A stretch of 64,000 nt of DNA, taken from positions 2,232,001 through 2,296,000 of the forward strand of contig NZ_CP023049.2 in assembly GCF_002285635.2 (NCBI RefSeq). Direction: 5' to 3'. Both the position numbers and the translations under genes were made by a program. Below the pieces are notes generated by a model, which saw only the letters and a list, made by a program, of their open reading frames with translations, did not search any database and was not told the DNA's origin. The stretch comes from Chryseobacterium piperi. GTDB taxonomy: Bacteria > Bacteroidota > Bacteroidia > Flavobacteriales > Weeksellaceae. Shown here in pieces: positions 8,069 to 16,151 of this stretch; the stretch's first letter is position 1, and every line of letters begins with the position of its first letter.

Positions 8069-9514
8069 ATGGAATTATCCAATATAGAACCGCAAATTAT
8101 CTGGAAAAATTTCTCCAAATTAAATGCAGTTCCAAGACCTTCAAAAAAAGAGGAAAAAGTAATCGCATTCATCAAAGGATTTGGTGAAAATTTAGGACTG
8201 GAAACTACGGTAGATGAAGTAGGAAATGTAATTATTAAAAAGCCTGCCACAGCAGGAATGGAAAACCGTAAATCTATTGTATTACAATCTCATTTGGATA
8301 TGGTTTGCCAGAAAAACAATGATGTTAATTTTGATTTCGAAACAGAAGGAATCAAAATGGAAATCGATGGCGACTGGGTAAAAGCAAAAGGGACTACATT
8401 AGGTGCCGATAACGGTTTAGGAGTTGCTACAATTATGTCGATTCTTGAAAGTTCTGACATTCCTCACCCAGCTTTGGAAGCTCTTTTTACTATAGACGAA
8501 GAAACAGGAATGACCGGTGCTTTAGGATTAAAGCCAGGCCAATTAAAAGGAGATATTCTTTTAAATCTTGATACGGAAGAAGATGATGAAATCGATATCG
8601 GTTGTGCAGGAGGAATAGATGTTACCATCACCCAGACTTATGAAACAGAGCCTGCTAAAGGTCAGATCGTAAGAATTGAGGTTAAAGGATTACAAGGTGG
8701 ACATTCAGGAATGGATATTCATAAAGGTTTTGGAAACTCTAATGTCATTATCGGAAGATTATTATATAATGGGTTAACTAAAGAAAACATCCAGCTGATT
8801 TCAATTGATGGAGGCGGATTAAGAAATGCAATTCCAAGAGAAGCTGTAGCTATCGTATCTGTGAGAAATGCTGCCGAGTTTATCGAAGAATTGACGTCCG
8901 GACTTAAAAAAGAAATTCTGGAGGAATTTGCTACGGTTGAGCCGGGGTTACAGATCAATATTGAAAATTCTACAAGTTCTGATAAAGCAATTTCTGAAGA
9001 AGATTCCAAAAAAATTATTTTGGCTTTGAAATCTCTTCACAATGGTGTTTACCGAATGAGTCCTGATGTTAAGGATCTTGTAGAAACATCCAACAATGTA
9101 GCCAGAGTTGAATTGAAAGGAGGAAGCTTAAAAATCCTAAACCTTTCAAGATCATCCGTTGAATCTACTAAAAATGCAGTGGCTGAGCAGCTAAAATCAG
9201 TAGCTGAGCTAGCTGGAATGAATGTAGAGTTAAGCGGTTCTTATCCGGGATGGAAACCTAAACCGGGATCTGAAATCGTTCAGCTGATGGAAAAAATCTA
9301 TACAGAAAAATTCAAAGAAAAGCCTCATGTTGTAGCTTGTCACGCAGGCCTTGAATGTGGGATTATCGGAGCTAATTATCCTGAGATGGAAATGGTAAGT
9401 TTCGGACCTACCATCAGAGGAGCTCACTCTCCGGATGAGAAAGCCAACATCCCTTCAGCTCAGAAGTTCTGGAGTTTCCTAAAAGATATTTTAGCGAATA
9501 TTCCGCAGAAATAA
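8069..9514 (+). CDS. pepD: Aminoacyl-histidine dipeptidase (Xaa-His dipeptidase, M20)
   Basis: The 481-residue cytosolic M20 metallopeptidase carries the metal-site motifs SHLDMVCQKN, GTTLGADNGLGVA (bridging Asp), FTIDEETGMTGA (catalytic Glu pair) and the C-terminal CHAGLECG with a late HSPDEKANI histidine. A lid/dimerisation domain is inserted between about residues 200 and 350. PepD enzymes hydrolyse carnosine-like and other dipeptides in peptide nutrition. The length agrees with the family norm of about 485 residues. The gene stands alone between two terminators. Confidence 0.95.
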   Translation: MELSNIEPQIIWKNFSKLNAVPRPSKKEEKVIAFIKGFGENLGLETTVDEVGNVIIKKPATAGMENRKSIVLQSHLDMVCQKNNDVNFDFETEGIKMEIDGDWVKAKGTTLGADNGLGVATIMSILESSDIPHPALEALFTIDEETGMTGALGLKPGQLKGDILLNLDTEEDDEIDIGCAGGIDVTITQTYETEPAKGQIVRIEVKGLQGGHSGMDIHKGFGNSNVIIGRLLYNGLTKENIQLISIDGGGLRNAIPREAVAIVSVRNAAEFIEELTSGLKKEILEEFATVEPGLQINIENSTSSDKAISEEDSKKIILALKSLHNGVYRMSPDVKDLVETSNNVARVELKGGSLKILNLSRSSVESTKNAVAEQLKSVAELAGMNVELSGSYPGWKPKPGSEIVQLMEKIYTEKFKEKPHVVACHAGLECGIIGANYPEMEMVSFGPTIRGAHSPDEKANIPSAQKFWSFLKDILANIPQK

Positions 9515-9532
9515 AATCTTTTATACTATAAC

Positions 9533-9567
9533 AAAAAAAATCCAAGTCATATGACTTGGATTTTTTT
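9533..9567 (+). terminator. Terminator of pepD
   Basis: A perfect 20-bp palindrome at 9541-9560 (TCCAAGTCATATGACTTGGA) is preceded by eight A and followed by seven T, so it could act in both directions. Confidence 0.85.
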
Positions 9568-9614
9568 GCTAAGTAAAGCCCATTTCTAAAAACAAACTTT
9601 AAAAATTACTAAAT

Positions 9615-9648
9615 AAAAAACTCCCGAAGAGGTTCTTCGAGAGTTTAT
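9615..9648 (-). terminator. Terminator of the ferredoxin operon
   Basis: Read on the minus strand, AACTCTCGAAGA-acc-TCTTCGGGAGTT is followed by TTTTATTT just after the ferredoxin stop codon. Confidence 0.75.
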
Positions 9649-9667
9649 ATTTTAAGTTGGAATCTGA

Positions 9668-9997
9668 CTAAGGATAAGGAGCAATTTCCACGGCAAGACC
9701 TTCCATATCGTCTGCCATATGCAGCTGACAGCCTAATCTGCTGTTATCCTGCACGTGAAAAGCTTCCGCCAGCATGGCATCTTCTTCAGCACCCATTTCC
9801 GGTAGTCCCGGATCATTAATTACGTATACCTGGCATGAAGCGCACATGGCCATTCCACCACATACCCCGATAGTTCCTTCTTCTGCTAATTCATACGAAC
9901 GTATAATTTCCATTAAATTCATGGACATGTCCGTAGGAGCAACAACATCATGAGTTACACCTTCTCTATCGGTGATTTTTATATTGATATCTGACAT
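9668..9997 (-). CDS. 2Fe-2S ferredoxin (adrenodoxin type)
   Basis: A 109-residue soluble ferredoxin with cluster ligands Cys46, Cys52, Cys55 and Cys90, spaced CX5CX2C...C as in adrenodoxin/ISC-type ferredoxins. The acidic helix DPGLPEMGAEEDAML between the ligands is typical of surfaces that dock reductases. Its start lies 12 bp after the stop of the flavoprotein reductase gene, so the two form an operon and presumably an electron-transfer pair. The electron acceptor is unknown. Confidence 0.93.
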   Translation of the reverse strand: MSDINIKITDREGVTHDVVAPTDMSMNLMEIIRSYELAEEGTIGVCGGMAMCASCQVYVINDPGLPEMGAEEDAMLAEAFHVQDNSRLGCQLHMADDMEGLAVEIAPYP

Positions 9998-10009
9998 AAT
10001 TATACAAAA

Positions 10010-11065
10010 TTAGTCAATTTTTTTCACAACTGCCTTTTCTGCTTCTTTACGGCTTCCATCAAACCCGTCTACTCCACTTACTGTAGTATATTTTAAAACG
10101 TATTTTTTACCCGGATTCAATCTGTTGTAAACACTTTGACACATCAATGTAGCCTCATGGAACCCACATAAAATCAGCTTAAGCTTTCCAGGATATGTAT
10201 TGATATCTCCTATCGCATATACCCCTTCAATATTGGTTTGGTAATCTAAAGCGTTGTTTACAACGATTGCATTTTTCTCGATATTCAATCCCCAATTGGC
10301 AATATCTCCCAATTTTGGAGTTAAACCGAATAAAGGAATAAAGTAATCTGTCTCGATATCCTGAGCTTCCTCACCATCTCTCTGTACTGTAATTGCAGAA
10401 ACTTTTCCGTCTCCTTTTATTCCGATTACTTCAGCTGGTGTGATTAATTTTATTTTTCCTTGATCCTTTAAATCCTGAACTTTCTCTACTGAGTCTAAAG
10501 CTCCTCTGAATTCATTTCTTCTGTGAATTAAAGTTACTTCGCTCGCAACATTCGATAAGAAAATACTCCAATCTAGAGCAGAATCTCCTCCTCCGGCAAT
10601 AACTACTTTCTTGTTTCTGAAATGTTCAGGCTCTTTGATAAAGTATTCAACTCCCTTTTCTTCGTAATCAGCAATATTTTCAATGGTTGGTTTTCTAGGC
10701 TCGAAAGTTCCTAATCCTCCGGCAATCGCCACGGCTTTTGCTCTGTGAACAGTTCCCTTATTGGTAACTACTTCAAACCATTCTTCATCTACTTTTGTAA
10801 GCGTAACCGCAGTTTCTCCCAAAGTAAATCCAGGTTGAAACTGTTTGATTTGTTCCATTAAGTTATCAACTAATTCTCCAGCATTTACTGAAGGATATCC
10901 TGGGATATCGAAAATAGGTTTTTTAGGATAAAGTTCAGCCAGCTGCCCTCCTGGTTGAGGAAGTGCATCAATAATATGGCATTTCATTTTAAGCAAACCT
11001 GCTTCAAATACAGCAAAAAGTCCAGTAGGTCCGGCTCCTATAATCAATATATCGGTTGTTATCAT
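10010..11065 (-). CDS. Ferredoxin--NADP+ reductase (thioredoxin reductase-like)
   Basis: The 351-residue flavoprotein has an N-terminal FAD-binding motif GAGPTG (residues 10-15), an NADPH-binding IAGGGDSALDW near residue 157 and a C-terminal FAD contact GVYAIGDINTYPGKLK. It lacks the CxxC redox pair of thioredoxin reductase, which places it in the TrxR-like ferredoxin--NADP+ reductase family (YumC type). It reduces the ferredoxin encoded 12 bp downstream, by inference from the operon. The length fits the family (330-350). Confidence 0.93.
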   Translation of the reverse strand: MITTDILIIGAGPTGLFAVFEAGLLKMKCHIIDALPQPGGQLAELYPKKPIFDIPGYPSVNAGELVDNLMEQIKQFQPGFTLGETAVTLTKVDEEWFEVVTNKGTVHRAKAVAIAGGLGTFEPRKPTIENIADYEEKGVEYFIKEPEHFRNKKVVIAGGGDSALDWSIFLSNVASEVTLIHRRNEFRGALDSVEKVQDLKDQGKIKLITPAEVIGIKGDGKVSAITVQRDGEEAQDIETDYFIPLFGLTPKLGDIANWGLNIEKNAIVVNNALDYQTNIEGVYAIGDINTYPGKLKLILCGFHEATLMCQSVYNRLNPGKKYVLKYTTVSGVDGFDGSRKEAEKAVVKKID

Positions 11066-11182
11066 AACAAAATTTAATTATACATATAACTGCAAATTTA
11101 CTAATTTTAACGCGAAGCTGATTTAATTAAGTCTAAATAAAAAGCTGAGATTTATCAAATCGTAACAAATAACGAAATATAT

Positions 11183-11190
11183 TAATTTTG
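11183..11190 (+). promoter_or_regulatory. -7 promoter element of the DUF3108 gene
   Basis: TAATTTTG matches TAnnTTTG and lies 25 bp before the ATG at 11216; no clear -33 partner. Confidence 0.4.
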
Positions 11191-11215
11191 GCAGTGTTTT
11201 TGTAAAAATTATACC

Positions 11216-11986
11216 ATGAAGAAAATCTTTTATATCGTTGCATTATTTACATCCTTTTTAGGCTTTGCCCAAATAGACAATATTGCAGATGGCGAATCCA
11301 TTACCTTTAGAATTCATTACGGGATTCTGACTGCAGGAAATGCAACACTTACCACTCAAAAAACGACATATAAAGGACTTCCGCACCTCTATGTCAGAGG
11401 AACAGGACAAACTTCCGGTGCTGTGAAAGCTTTTTTCAAAGTGGATGATTTATATGAAAGCTTCGTCAACATAGACACCGGCCTTCCCAGTTTTTACGTA
11501 AGAAATGTAAAAGAGGGGAGCTATCGTCAACATTTTGAAACAGTATTTAACCACGATAACAATACGTTAATTTTAACGGATAAAAAAACACCGGCCAATG
11601 GATCTAAAGTCATAAAATCGGTAAAAGGAATACAGGATATGCTGTCATGCTTTTACTATTTAAGAAGCCAGAGTCAAAATGACCTGAAAGTAGGAACTGT
11701 AATCAACATGAATGTATGGATCGATGATGAGATGTTTCCTTTTCAGCTGAAAGTGGTGGGAACAGAGAATCTGAAAACCAAATTCGGAACTATTAATTGT
11801 CTGAAAATCATCCCTTCAGTAATAAGCGGAAGAGTTTTTAAAGAAAAAGAAGGTGTTACGATGTGGGTATCCAATGATGCCAATCATGTTCCTATGCTGT
11901 TAAAAGCAGAACTAGCAGTCGGTTCATTAAAAGCCAGTATCGACGGATATAAAAATGTGAAATATCCTTTAAAATTCACGAAGTAA
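11216..11986 (+). CDS. DUF3108 domain-containing secreted protein
   Basis: The 256-residue protein has a signal peptide (MKKIFYIVALFTSFLGFAQ) followed by one beta-rich DUF3108 domain: the strand ITFRIHYGILTAGNATL at the start, the VDDLYESFVNIDTGLPSFYVRNVKEG segment and a late EGVTMWVSNDANHVPMLLKA strand are characteristic. The family is periplasmic or surface-exposed and of unknown function; its fold resembles lipoprotein-binding beta domains. It is monocistronic, divergent from the ferredoxin reductase and closed by a strong terminator. Confidence 0.85.
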   Translation: MKKIFYIVALFTSFLGFAQIDNIADGESITFRIHYGILTAGNATLTTQKTTYKGLPHLYVRGTGQTSGAVKAFFKVDDLYESFVNIDTGLPSFYVRNVKEGSYRQHFETVFNHDNNTLILTDKKTPANGSKVIKSVKGIQDMLSCFYYLRSQSQNDLKVGTVINMNVWIDDEMFPFQLKVVGTENLKTKFGTINCLKIIPSVISGRVFKEKEGVTMWVSNDANHVPMLLKAELAVGSLKASIDGYKNVKYPLKFTK

Positions 11987-12003
11987 AATATTATACCTAT
12001 ATA

Positions 12004-12038
12004 GCATATGCCTGTAAATTTTACAGGCATATTTTTTA
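12004..12038 (+). terminator. Terminator of the DUF3108 gene
   Basis: ATATGCCTGTAAA and TTTACAGGCATAT form a 13-bp stem (12006-12032) followed by TTTTTT. Confidence 0.85.
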
Positions 12039-12094
12039 TGAATAATGCCCATATTTAATTTCTTATCCATCGCACGCGAATATGATACAGTAGA

Positions 12095-12123
12095 CAAAAA
12101 AAAGCCTCCGGATCGGAGGCTTT
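12095..12123 (-). terminator. Terminator of pheS
   Basis: AAAGCCTCCG-atc-CGGAGGCTTT; on the minus strand the stem is followed by a run of T a few bases after the pheS stop. Confidence 0.85.
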
Positions 12124-12126
12124 ATA

Positions 12127-13137
12127 TTATAAAGTTTTAAATTGTTCTAAGGTTCTGATATCATTCTCAAAAAACATTCTGATATCGCTCATTTGATAAA
12201 GAAGCATTACAATCCTTTCTATACCCATTCCAAAAGCATATCCCGAATACTTCTCCGGATCGATATTTACATTTTTAAGAACAGCAGGATCTACCATTCC
12301 ACAGCCCATAATTTCCAGCCAACCTGTTCCTTTTGTAATTCTGTAATCTGTTTCTGAGTTCAATCCCCAGTATACATCAATTTCAGCACTAGGCTCAGTA
12401 AAAGGGAAATAAGAGGGTCTCATTCTTATTTTTGATTTTCCGAAAAGCTCCGTAGTAAAGAACTGAATAGTTTGTTTTAAGTCTGCAAAGCTTACATTCT
12501 CGTCAATATACAAACCTTCTATCTGATGGAAGATACAGTGAGAACGTGAAGATACCGCTTCATTTCTGAAAACTCTTCCCGGAGAAAGAATTCTTATTGG
12601 CGGCTGATTTTCTTCCATATACCGGATTTGTACAGAAGAAGTATGTGTTCTTAACAGAATATCCGGATTTTGCTCAATAAAGAAAGTATCCTGCATATCT
12701 CTTGCCGGGTGATATTCAGGAAGATTAAGAGCCGTAAAATTATGCCAGTCATCTTCTATCTCAGGCCCGTCTGCAACAGCAAAACCAATGGATTTAAAAA
12801 TCTCAATAATTCTGTTTTTTACCAGGTTGATAGGATGTCTTGATCCCAGCTCCAAGGGAAAAGCAGGCTTTGTAAGATCATCTTTTTCTACGATTATAGA
12901 GGATGCAGAAGCATTTTTTAAATCTTCTAACTTTATGGCAACAGCCTGTTTCAAGGAGTTGACCTTCTGCCCGAATTCTTTCTTCTGGTCATTAGGAACT
13001 TCTTTTAATGTTTCGTAAAAATCGTTTAGAACTCCTTTCTTACCATTATACTTGATTCGGAAATTTTCTATCTCCTCTTTCGATGTAGTATTGAAGCTGT
13101 TTACCTCAACGAGTAGTTCTTCTATCTTTTCTATCAT
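12127..13137 (-). CDS. pheS: Phenylalanyl-tRNA synthetase alpha subunit
   Basis: The 336-residue protein is a complete class II synthetase alpha chain. An N-terminal coiled coil (about residues 1-90) binds tRNA; motif 1 is around [17 protein letters not shown], motif 2 is [22 protein letters not shown] and motif 3 is [16 protein letters not shown]. It charges tRNA-Phe as an alpha2beta2 enzyme. The partner pheT is not next to it here, which is common in Bacteroidota. Confidence 0.97.
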   Translation of the reverse strand: MIEKIEELLVEVNSFNTTSKEEIENFRIKYNGKKGVLNDFYETLKEVPNDQKKEFGQKVNSLKQAVAIKLEDLKNASASSIIVEKDDLTKPAFPLELGSRHPINLVKNRIIEIFKSIGFAVADGPEIEDDWHNFTALNLPEYHPARDMQDTFFIEQNPDILLRTHTSSVQIRYMEENQPPIRILSPGRVFRNEAVSSRSHCIFHQIEGLYIDENVSFADLKQTIQFFTTELFGKSKIRMRPSYFPFTEPSAEIDVYWGLNSETDYRITKGTGWLEIMGCGMVDPAVLKNVNIDPEKYSGYAFGMGIERIVMLLYQMSDIRMFFENDIRTLEQFKTL

Positions 13138-13204
13138 TCTTTTACCCTTTCAAAATGTTTTGCAAAAATACGATTTTCAGTTTAATAACTTATTTATTTA
13201 TCAT

Positions 13205-13235
13205 AAAAAAATCTGCCCCTTATCGGAGGCAGACT
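13205..13235 (-). terminator. Terminator downstream of the YceI gene
   Basis: TCTGCC (13212-13217) pairs with GGCAGA (13228-13233); on the minus strand the stem is followed by TTTTTTTATG. Confidence 0.65.
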
Positions 13236-13265
13236 TCAATCACTTATTTCACTTAAATAAAAAAA

Positions 13266-13925
13266 TTATTTTTTCTCTAAAGCTTTAACGTTGATCTGAA
13301 GAGTTACCTCATCTTTAATCACTCCGTCTTTAGCAGGAACCTGGAACTTAACTCCAAATTCGTCTCTCTTAATATCTTTTGGCTCAGTGGCTACAGTCAC
13401 CTCTCCTTCTTTTACAGAAACATTAGCTTTCAACTGAAATGGCTTTGTAATACCTTTAATGGTTAAGTTACCATCTAAAAGAGTATTGTAATCACCTTCT
13501 ACAGCCGGTGTAACTTTAGTAACTTCATAAGAAGCAGTAGGGAATTTTTCTACTTCAAAGAAATCTCCGCTTTTTAAATGCTCATTCAAATCTGCTAATT
13601 GCTTAGCATCATCTTTCAAATCTACTGATGTCAGGGAATTCATATCAGCAACGAACTTTCCGCTTTCAAGCTTTCCATCCTTTACTGTAAGATCCCCACT
13701 TTCAAACTTAATCGTTCCGAAGTGACTTGTGTTGTCAGATTTAAATACTTTATACCCCTTCCACTCTATTTTACTATTTAAAGTATCCAGTGCATATTGA
13801 GCTCCATCTTTTGTAGTTGTTACTTCACCAGCTTCACTTGTTAGTGGTTTATCTTTCTTACAAGAAACTACAACAGCCGCAGCAAAAACAGCCGGAATCA
13901 TTAAAGAAAACAATCTTTTTTTCAT
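13266..13925 (-). CDS. YceI family lipoprotein
   Basis: A 219-residue protein with a lipobox (AAVVVSC, lipid Cys22), a short linker and one YceI domain: LDTLNSKIEWKGYKV at the start, then SGKFVADMNSLTSVDL, GNLTIKGITKPFQLKA and DEFGVKFQVP. YceI proteins are lipocalin-like beta-barrels that hold polyprenyl or other amphiphilic ligands in the periplasm; the ligand here is unknown. The gene is monocistronic and divergent from the ABC ATPase gene. Confidence 0.92.
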   Translation of the reverse strand: MKKRLFSLMIPAVFAAAVVVSCKKDKPLTSEAGEVTTTKDGAQYALDTLNSKIEWKGYKVFKSDNTSHFGTIKFESGDLTVKDGKLESGKFVADMNSLTSVDLKDDAKQLADLNEHLKSGDFFEVEKFPTASYEVTKVTPAVEGDYNTLLDGNLTIKGITKPFQLKANVSVKEGEVTVATEPKDIKRDEFGVKFQVPAKDGVIKDEVTLQINVKALEKK

Positions 13926-13999
13926 TTTGGTATTTTTTTATTACAAGCGCTAATATAATAAAAAAAATAATTCTTTTATAAAAATAGTACATTTGTAAC

Positions 14000-14935
14000 A
14001 TGCTATTAGAAATAAACAACCTATACTTCTCACACCGTAAAGACCAGCCCTTGTTCCAAAACCTCAATATGAGATTTGAGGAAGGCAAAATCATTGCATT
14101 GGCTGGAGAAAGCGGTTGTGGAAAATCTACGTTACTCAATTTAATTTATGGTCTTTTAGACTGGGAAAGCGGAGAAATTATCTTTGATAATACTCCCTTA
14201 ATGGGTCCCAAAGGGAACCTTGTTCCCGGTGAATCTGAAATGAAATTCGTTGCCCAGAATTTTGATCTGATGCCTTATTCCACAGTAGCTGATAATGTTG
14301 GTAAGTTTCTTTCGAATATCAACCTGGCTAAAAAAAGAGAAACAGTTACTGAACTACTGGAAGTGGTAGGATTAGAGGATTACAGCAATACACTACCCAA
14401 GAATCTGAGTGGCGGACAACAACAGAGAGTAGCTATTGCCCGGGCATTATCAGTATTGCCTAAACTGCTTATTTTGGATGAACCTTTCAGCAATATTGAT
14501 TTTCCAAGAAAAATAGAGCTTAGAGAAAGGCTTTTCAGATATGTAAAGCGACACCATATTTCTCTCATTATTTCTACTCATGAGCTTCAGGATATTATGC
14601 CATGGCTCGACCAGATAGTAATTCTTCAGAAGGGAAGGCTTATTCAAAATACCAACCCTGAAGAAACCTATAAAGATCCTTATAATCCCTATGTGGCAAA
14701 GCTTTTTGGAGAGGTCAATATTTTTAATGAAAATGAAATGCGTGATTTCCAGATTTCTAAGTTTTTTTACTTTCCTCGTGAAATTAAAACTGCTCAGGAT
14801 GGCTTTGAAGCTGAAGTACTCGAAAGCAGATTTGCAGGAAGCCATTACTGGAATAAGATCAGTGTCAAAAACAAAGAGCTGGTTATATACAGTGAGAAAA
14901 AGGTAGAAAATCCCGTTAAAATCATTTTTGAATAG
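14000..14935 (+). CDS. ABC transporter ATP-binding protein (orphan)
   Basis: The 311-residue ATPase has Walker A GESGCGKST (residues 36-44), a Q-loop VAQNFDLMP, the signature LSGGQQQRVAIARAL, Walker B LLILDEP and the H-loop ISTHEL. After about residue 235 comes a C-terminal extension of some 75 residues resembling the regulatory/TOBE-like tails of importer ATPases. No permease or binding protein is adjacent, so the substrate cannot be inferred. A dispersed repeat starts within 10 bp of its stop. Confidence 0.9.
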   Translation: MLLEINNLYFSHRKDQPLFQNLNMRFEEGKIIALAGESGCGKSTLLNLIYGLLDWESGEIIFDNTPLMGPKGNLVPGESEMKFVAQNFDLMPYSTVADNVGKFLSNINLAKKRETVTELLEVVGLEDYSNTLPKNLSGGQQQRVAIARALSVLPKLLILDEPFSNIDFPRKIELRERLFRYVKRHHISLIISTHELQDIMPWLDQIVILQKGRLIQNTNPEETYKDPYNPYVAKLFGEVNIFNENEMRDFQISKFFYFPREIKTAQDGFEAEVLESRFAGSHYWNKISVKNKELVIYSEKKVENPVKIIFE

Positions 14936-14942
14936 AAACTAA

Positions 14943-15056
14943 AAGGCAAAATTGCAAAAAGGCTTACACCTACACCATATAACAATTCAACGATTTTACG
15001 AATTTACAATTCGGCGATTTCGCTTTTCAGCCTTTCCGAATTTTCACTAATCGACA
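14943..15056. repeat. Dispersed inverted-repeat element, copy 2 (opposite orientation to copy 1)
   Basis: Read on the minus strand this copy aligns along most of its length with copy 1 at 7868-7998; the shared core includes GGAAAGGCTGAAA, CGAAATCGC, GAATTGTAAA and CGTAAAATCGT, and both centres carry an ATATGG tract before TAAGCC. It begins a few bases after the ABC ATPase stop codon and has no ORF. Confidence 0.7.
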
Positions 15057-15130
15057 GATTATCTTACTGTTATTGTTAGTTTGTGGATAAAAAATCGTTG
15101 TTACTGGAACTAGTTTTTAAAACTTTTTCT

Positions 15131-15138
15131 TACATTTG
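15131..15138 (+). promoter_or_regulatory. -7 promoter element with no ORF downstream
   Basis: TACATTTG matches TAnnTTTG. No protein gene follows on the plus strand for about 1 kb; the next sequence is the candidate structured RNA at about 15146-15298. Confidence 0.45.
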
Positions 15139-15145
15139 TATTTCC

Positions 15146-15298
15146 ACAGTATAAGGAAATTTTTGGTTAATTCTCTTTCTGCCTCCAAGACGGACATTAG
15201 CAGGATCCTGCAATCAAGTCTTTGAAAGATTACACTGTCCAATCTTTTCCTTTTTTTATTGCTGACTACCAAGGATTATCCCGGATACAAAAATTTCA
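15146..15298 (+). ncRNA. Candidate structured non-coding RNA (possibly 6S-like)
   Basis: Downstream of the -7 box, GAAATTTTTG near 15156-15165 is complementary to CAAAAATTTC near 15287-15296 and could close a domain of about 140 nt. Inside it, GCAGGATCCTGC can fold on itself, AAAGATT pairs with AATCTTT around a 9-nt loop, and GGACA can pair with TGTCC. The rod-like closure and the promoter without an ORF recall 6S RNA, known in Flavobacteria as 6S-Flavo, but I cannot match its consensus. No clear terminator follows. Confidence 0.3.
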
Positions 15299-15524
15299 TT
15301 CCTGTAAAGACAAAATCGCTGATTTGCAAAATGGTGAATTCATTGGAGTTTGTCATTTCGGTCATAGAAGAAATCTCTAAATAAGTGGTTTAAATCTTAA
15401 ATGTTTAGATAATATAATACTGTATATAATATATTCAGGGTGTGCAAAGCATGCTTCACTGATTAAACTTTATGTTTGTATCCGGGATTATATTCAGTGA
15501 ATATCCACTATACTTAATAAAGTA
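15299..15524. other. Intergenic stretch with a long-range inverted repeat
   Basis: ATCCCGGATACAAA (near 15276-15289) recurs inverted as TTTGTATCCGGGAT (near 15475-15488). Between the arms I see a short GTCATTTCGG fragment of a repeat also found at 42.8 kb, and no ORF. Together with 14936-15298 this makes a 589-bp gene-free gap. Confidence 0.35.
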
Positions 15525-15869
15525 TTAAGCTTTTTTTACAAACTCCGACTTTAAAGCCATAGAGCCAAAACCATCTATTTTACAATCAATATTATGATCG
15601 CTACCTGGTCTTAAACGGATATTTTTTACTTTAGTTCCTGCCTTAACTGGTTTTGGAGCTCCTTTTACCGGTAAATCTTTAATCACAACAACAGAATCAC
15701 CATCTTGTAATTCATTTCCGTTGGAATCCAATATTTTTCCTTCGCTGGCAGATGCAGATGCAGCTTCTTCAGGATTCCATTCATAGAAACATTGAGAACA
15801 CACCGTCATATTATCACTTGGATAGGTAAATTCGGAACCACATTTTGGACAAAGTACAATATCACTCAT
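15525..15869 (-). CDS. Zinc-ribbon protein of the YjdM/PhnA family
   Basis: This 114-residue cytosolic protein begins with a four-cysteine zinc ribbon (CPKCG and CSQC), then a flexible Ala/Ser linker and the YjdM domain [27 protein letters not shown]. The family was once called PhnA because of linkage to phosphonate genes in E. coli, but no phosphonate role is supported and the function is unknown. The start at 15869 ([10 protein letters not shown]) is the family start; an upstream in-frame ATG at 15929 adds 20 unrelated residues and is rejected. Confidence 0.9.
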   Translation of the reverse strand: MSDIVLCPKCGSEFTYPSDNMTVCSQCFYEWNPEEAASASASEGKILDSNGNELQDGDSVVVIKDLPVKGAPKPVKAGTKVKNIRLRPGSDHNIDCKIDGFGSMALKSEFVKKA

Positions 15870-15924
15870 ATTTTTATTTTTTACAAAGGTAGAGCTTTTT
15901 GAATAATGAAGGGCGAAACCGAAT

Positions 15925-16100
15925 GTCACTAAGAGCCGAGAACCAAGAACCGAGAATAAAGAGAAAAGAATAAAGATAATTTACTATTAAGATACAATAT
16001 CACCCCTTATACACTACTCTCCTAAACTCTCAAACCCTCAAACTCTAAAACTCCCAGACTCTAAAACCCTAAAACCTCAACCTCTCCAACCCCGCTATTA
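15925..16100. repeat. Low-complexity dispersed repeat
   Basis: GAGCCGAGAACCAAGAACCGAG near 15933-15954 is followed, after an AT-rich core, by a run of degenerate pyrimidine-rich units of the type CAAACTCTAAAACTC and CTAAAACCCTAAAACC (about 16018-16090). It fills the space between yjdM and the rsmB promoter and codes for nothing. Confidence 0.55.
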
Positions 16101-16118
16101 ATTCTCAACTATAATTTG

Positions 16119-16126
16119 TACTTTTG
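16119..16126 (+). promoter_or_regulatory. -7 promoter element of the RsmB-like gene
   Basis: TACTTTTG fits TAnnTTTG and lies 25 bp before the ATG at 16152. It overlaps an upstream TTG (16116), excluding that as a start. Confidence 0.55.
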
Positions 16127-16151
16127 CAGATTGAAAACAGCAGAAGCAATT

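Noticed and set aside
14936..15524. tmRNA or RNase P RNA in the gene-free gap
   Set aside because: No tRNA-like ends, tag ORF or the conserved RNase P core sequences are present.
15930..16100. CRISPR-like array of short CTCTAAAAC units
   Set aside because: Units are degenerate, adjacent and lack unique spacers of constant length; no cas genes in the window.
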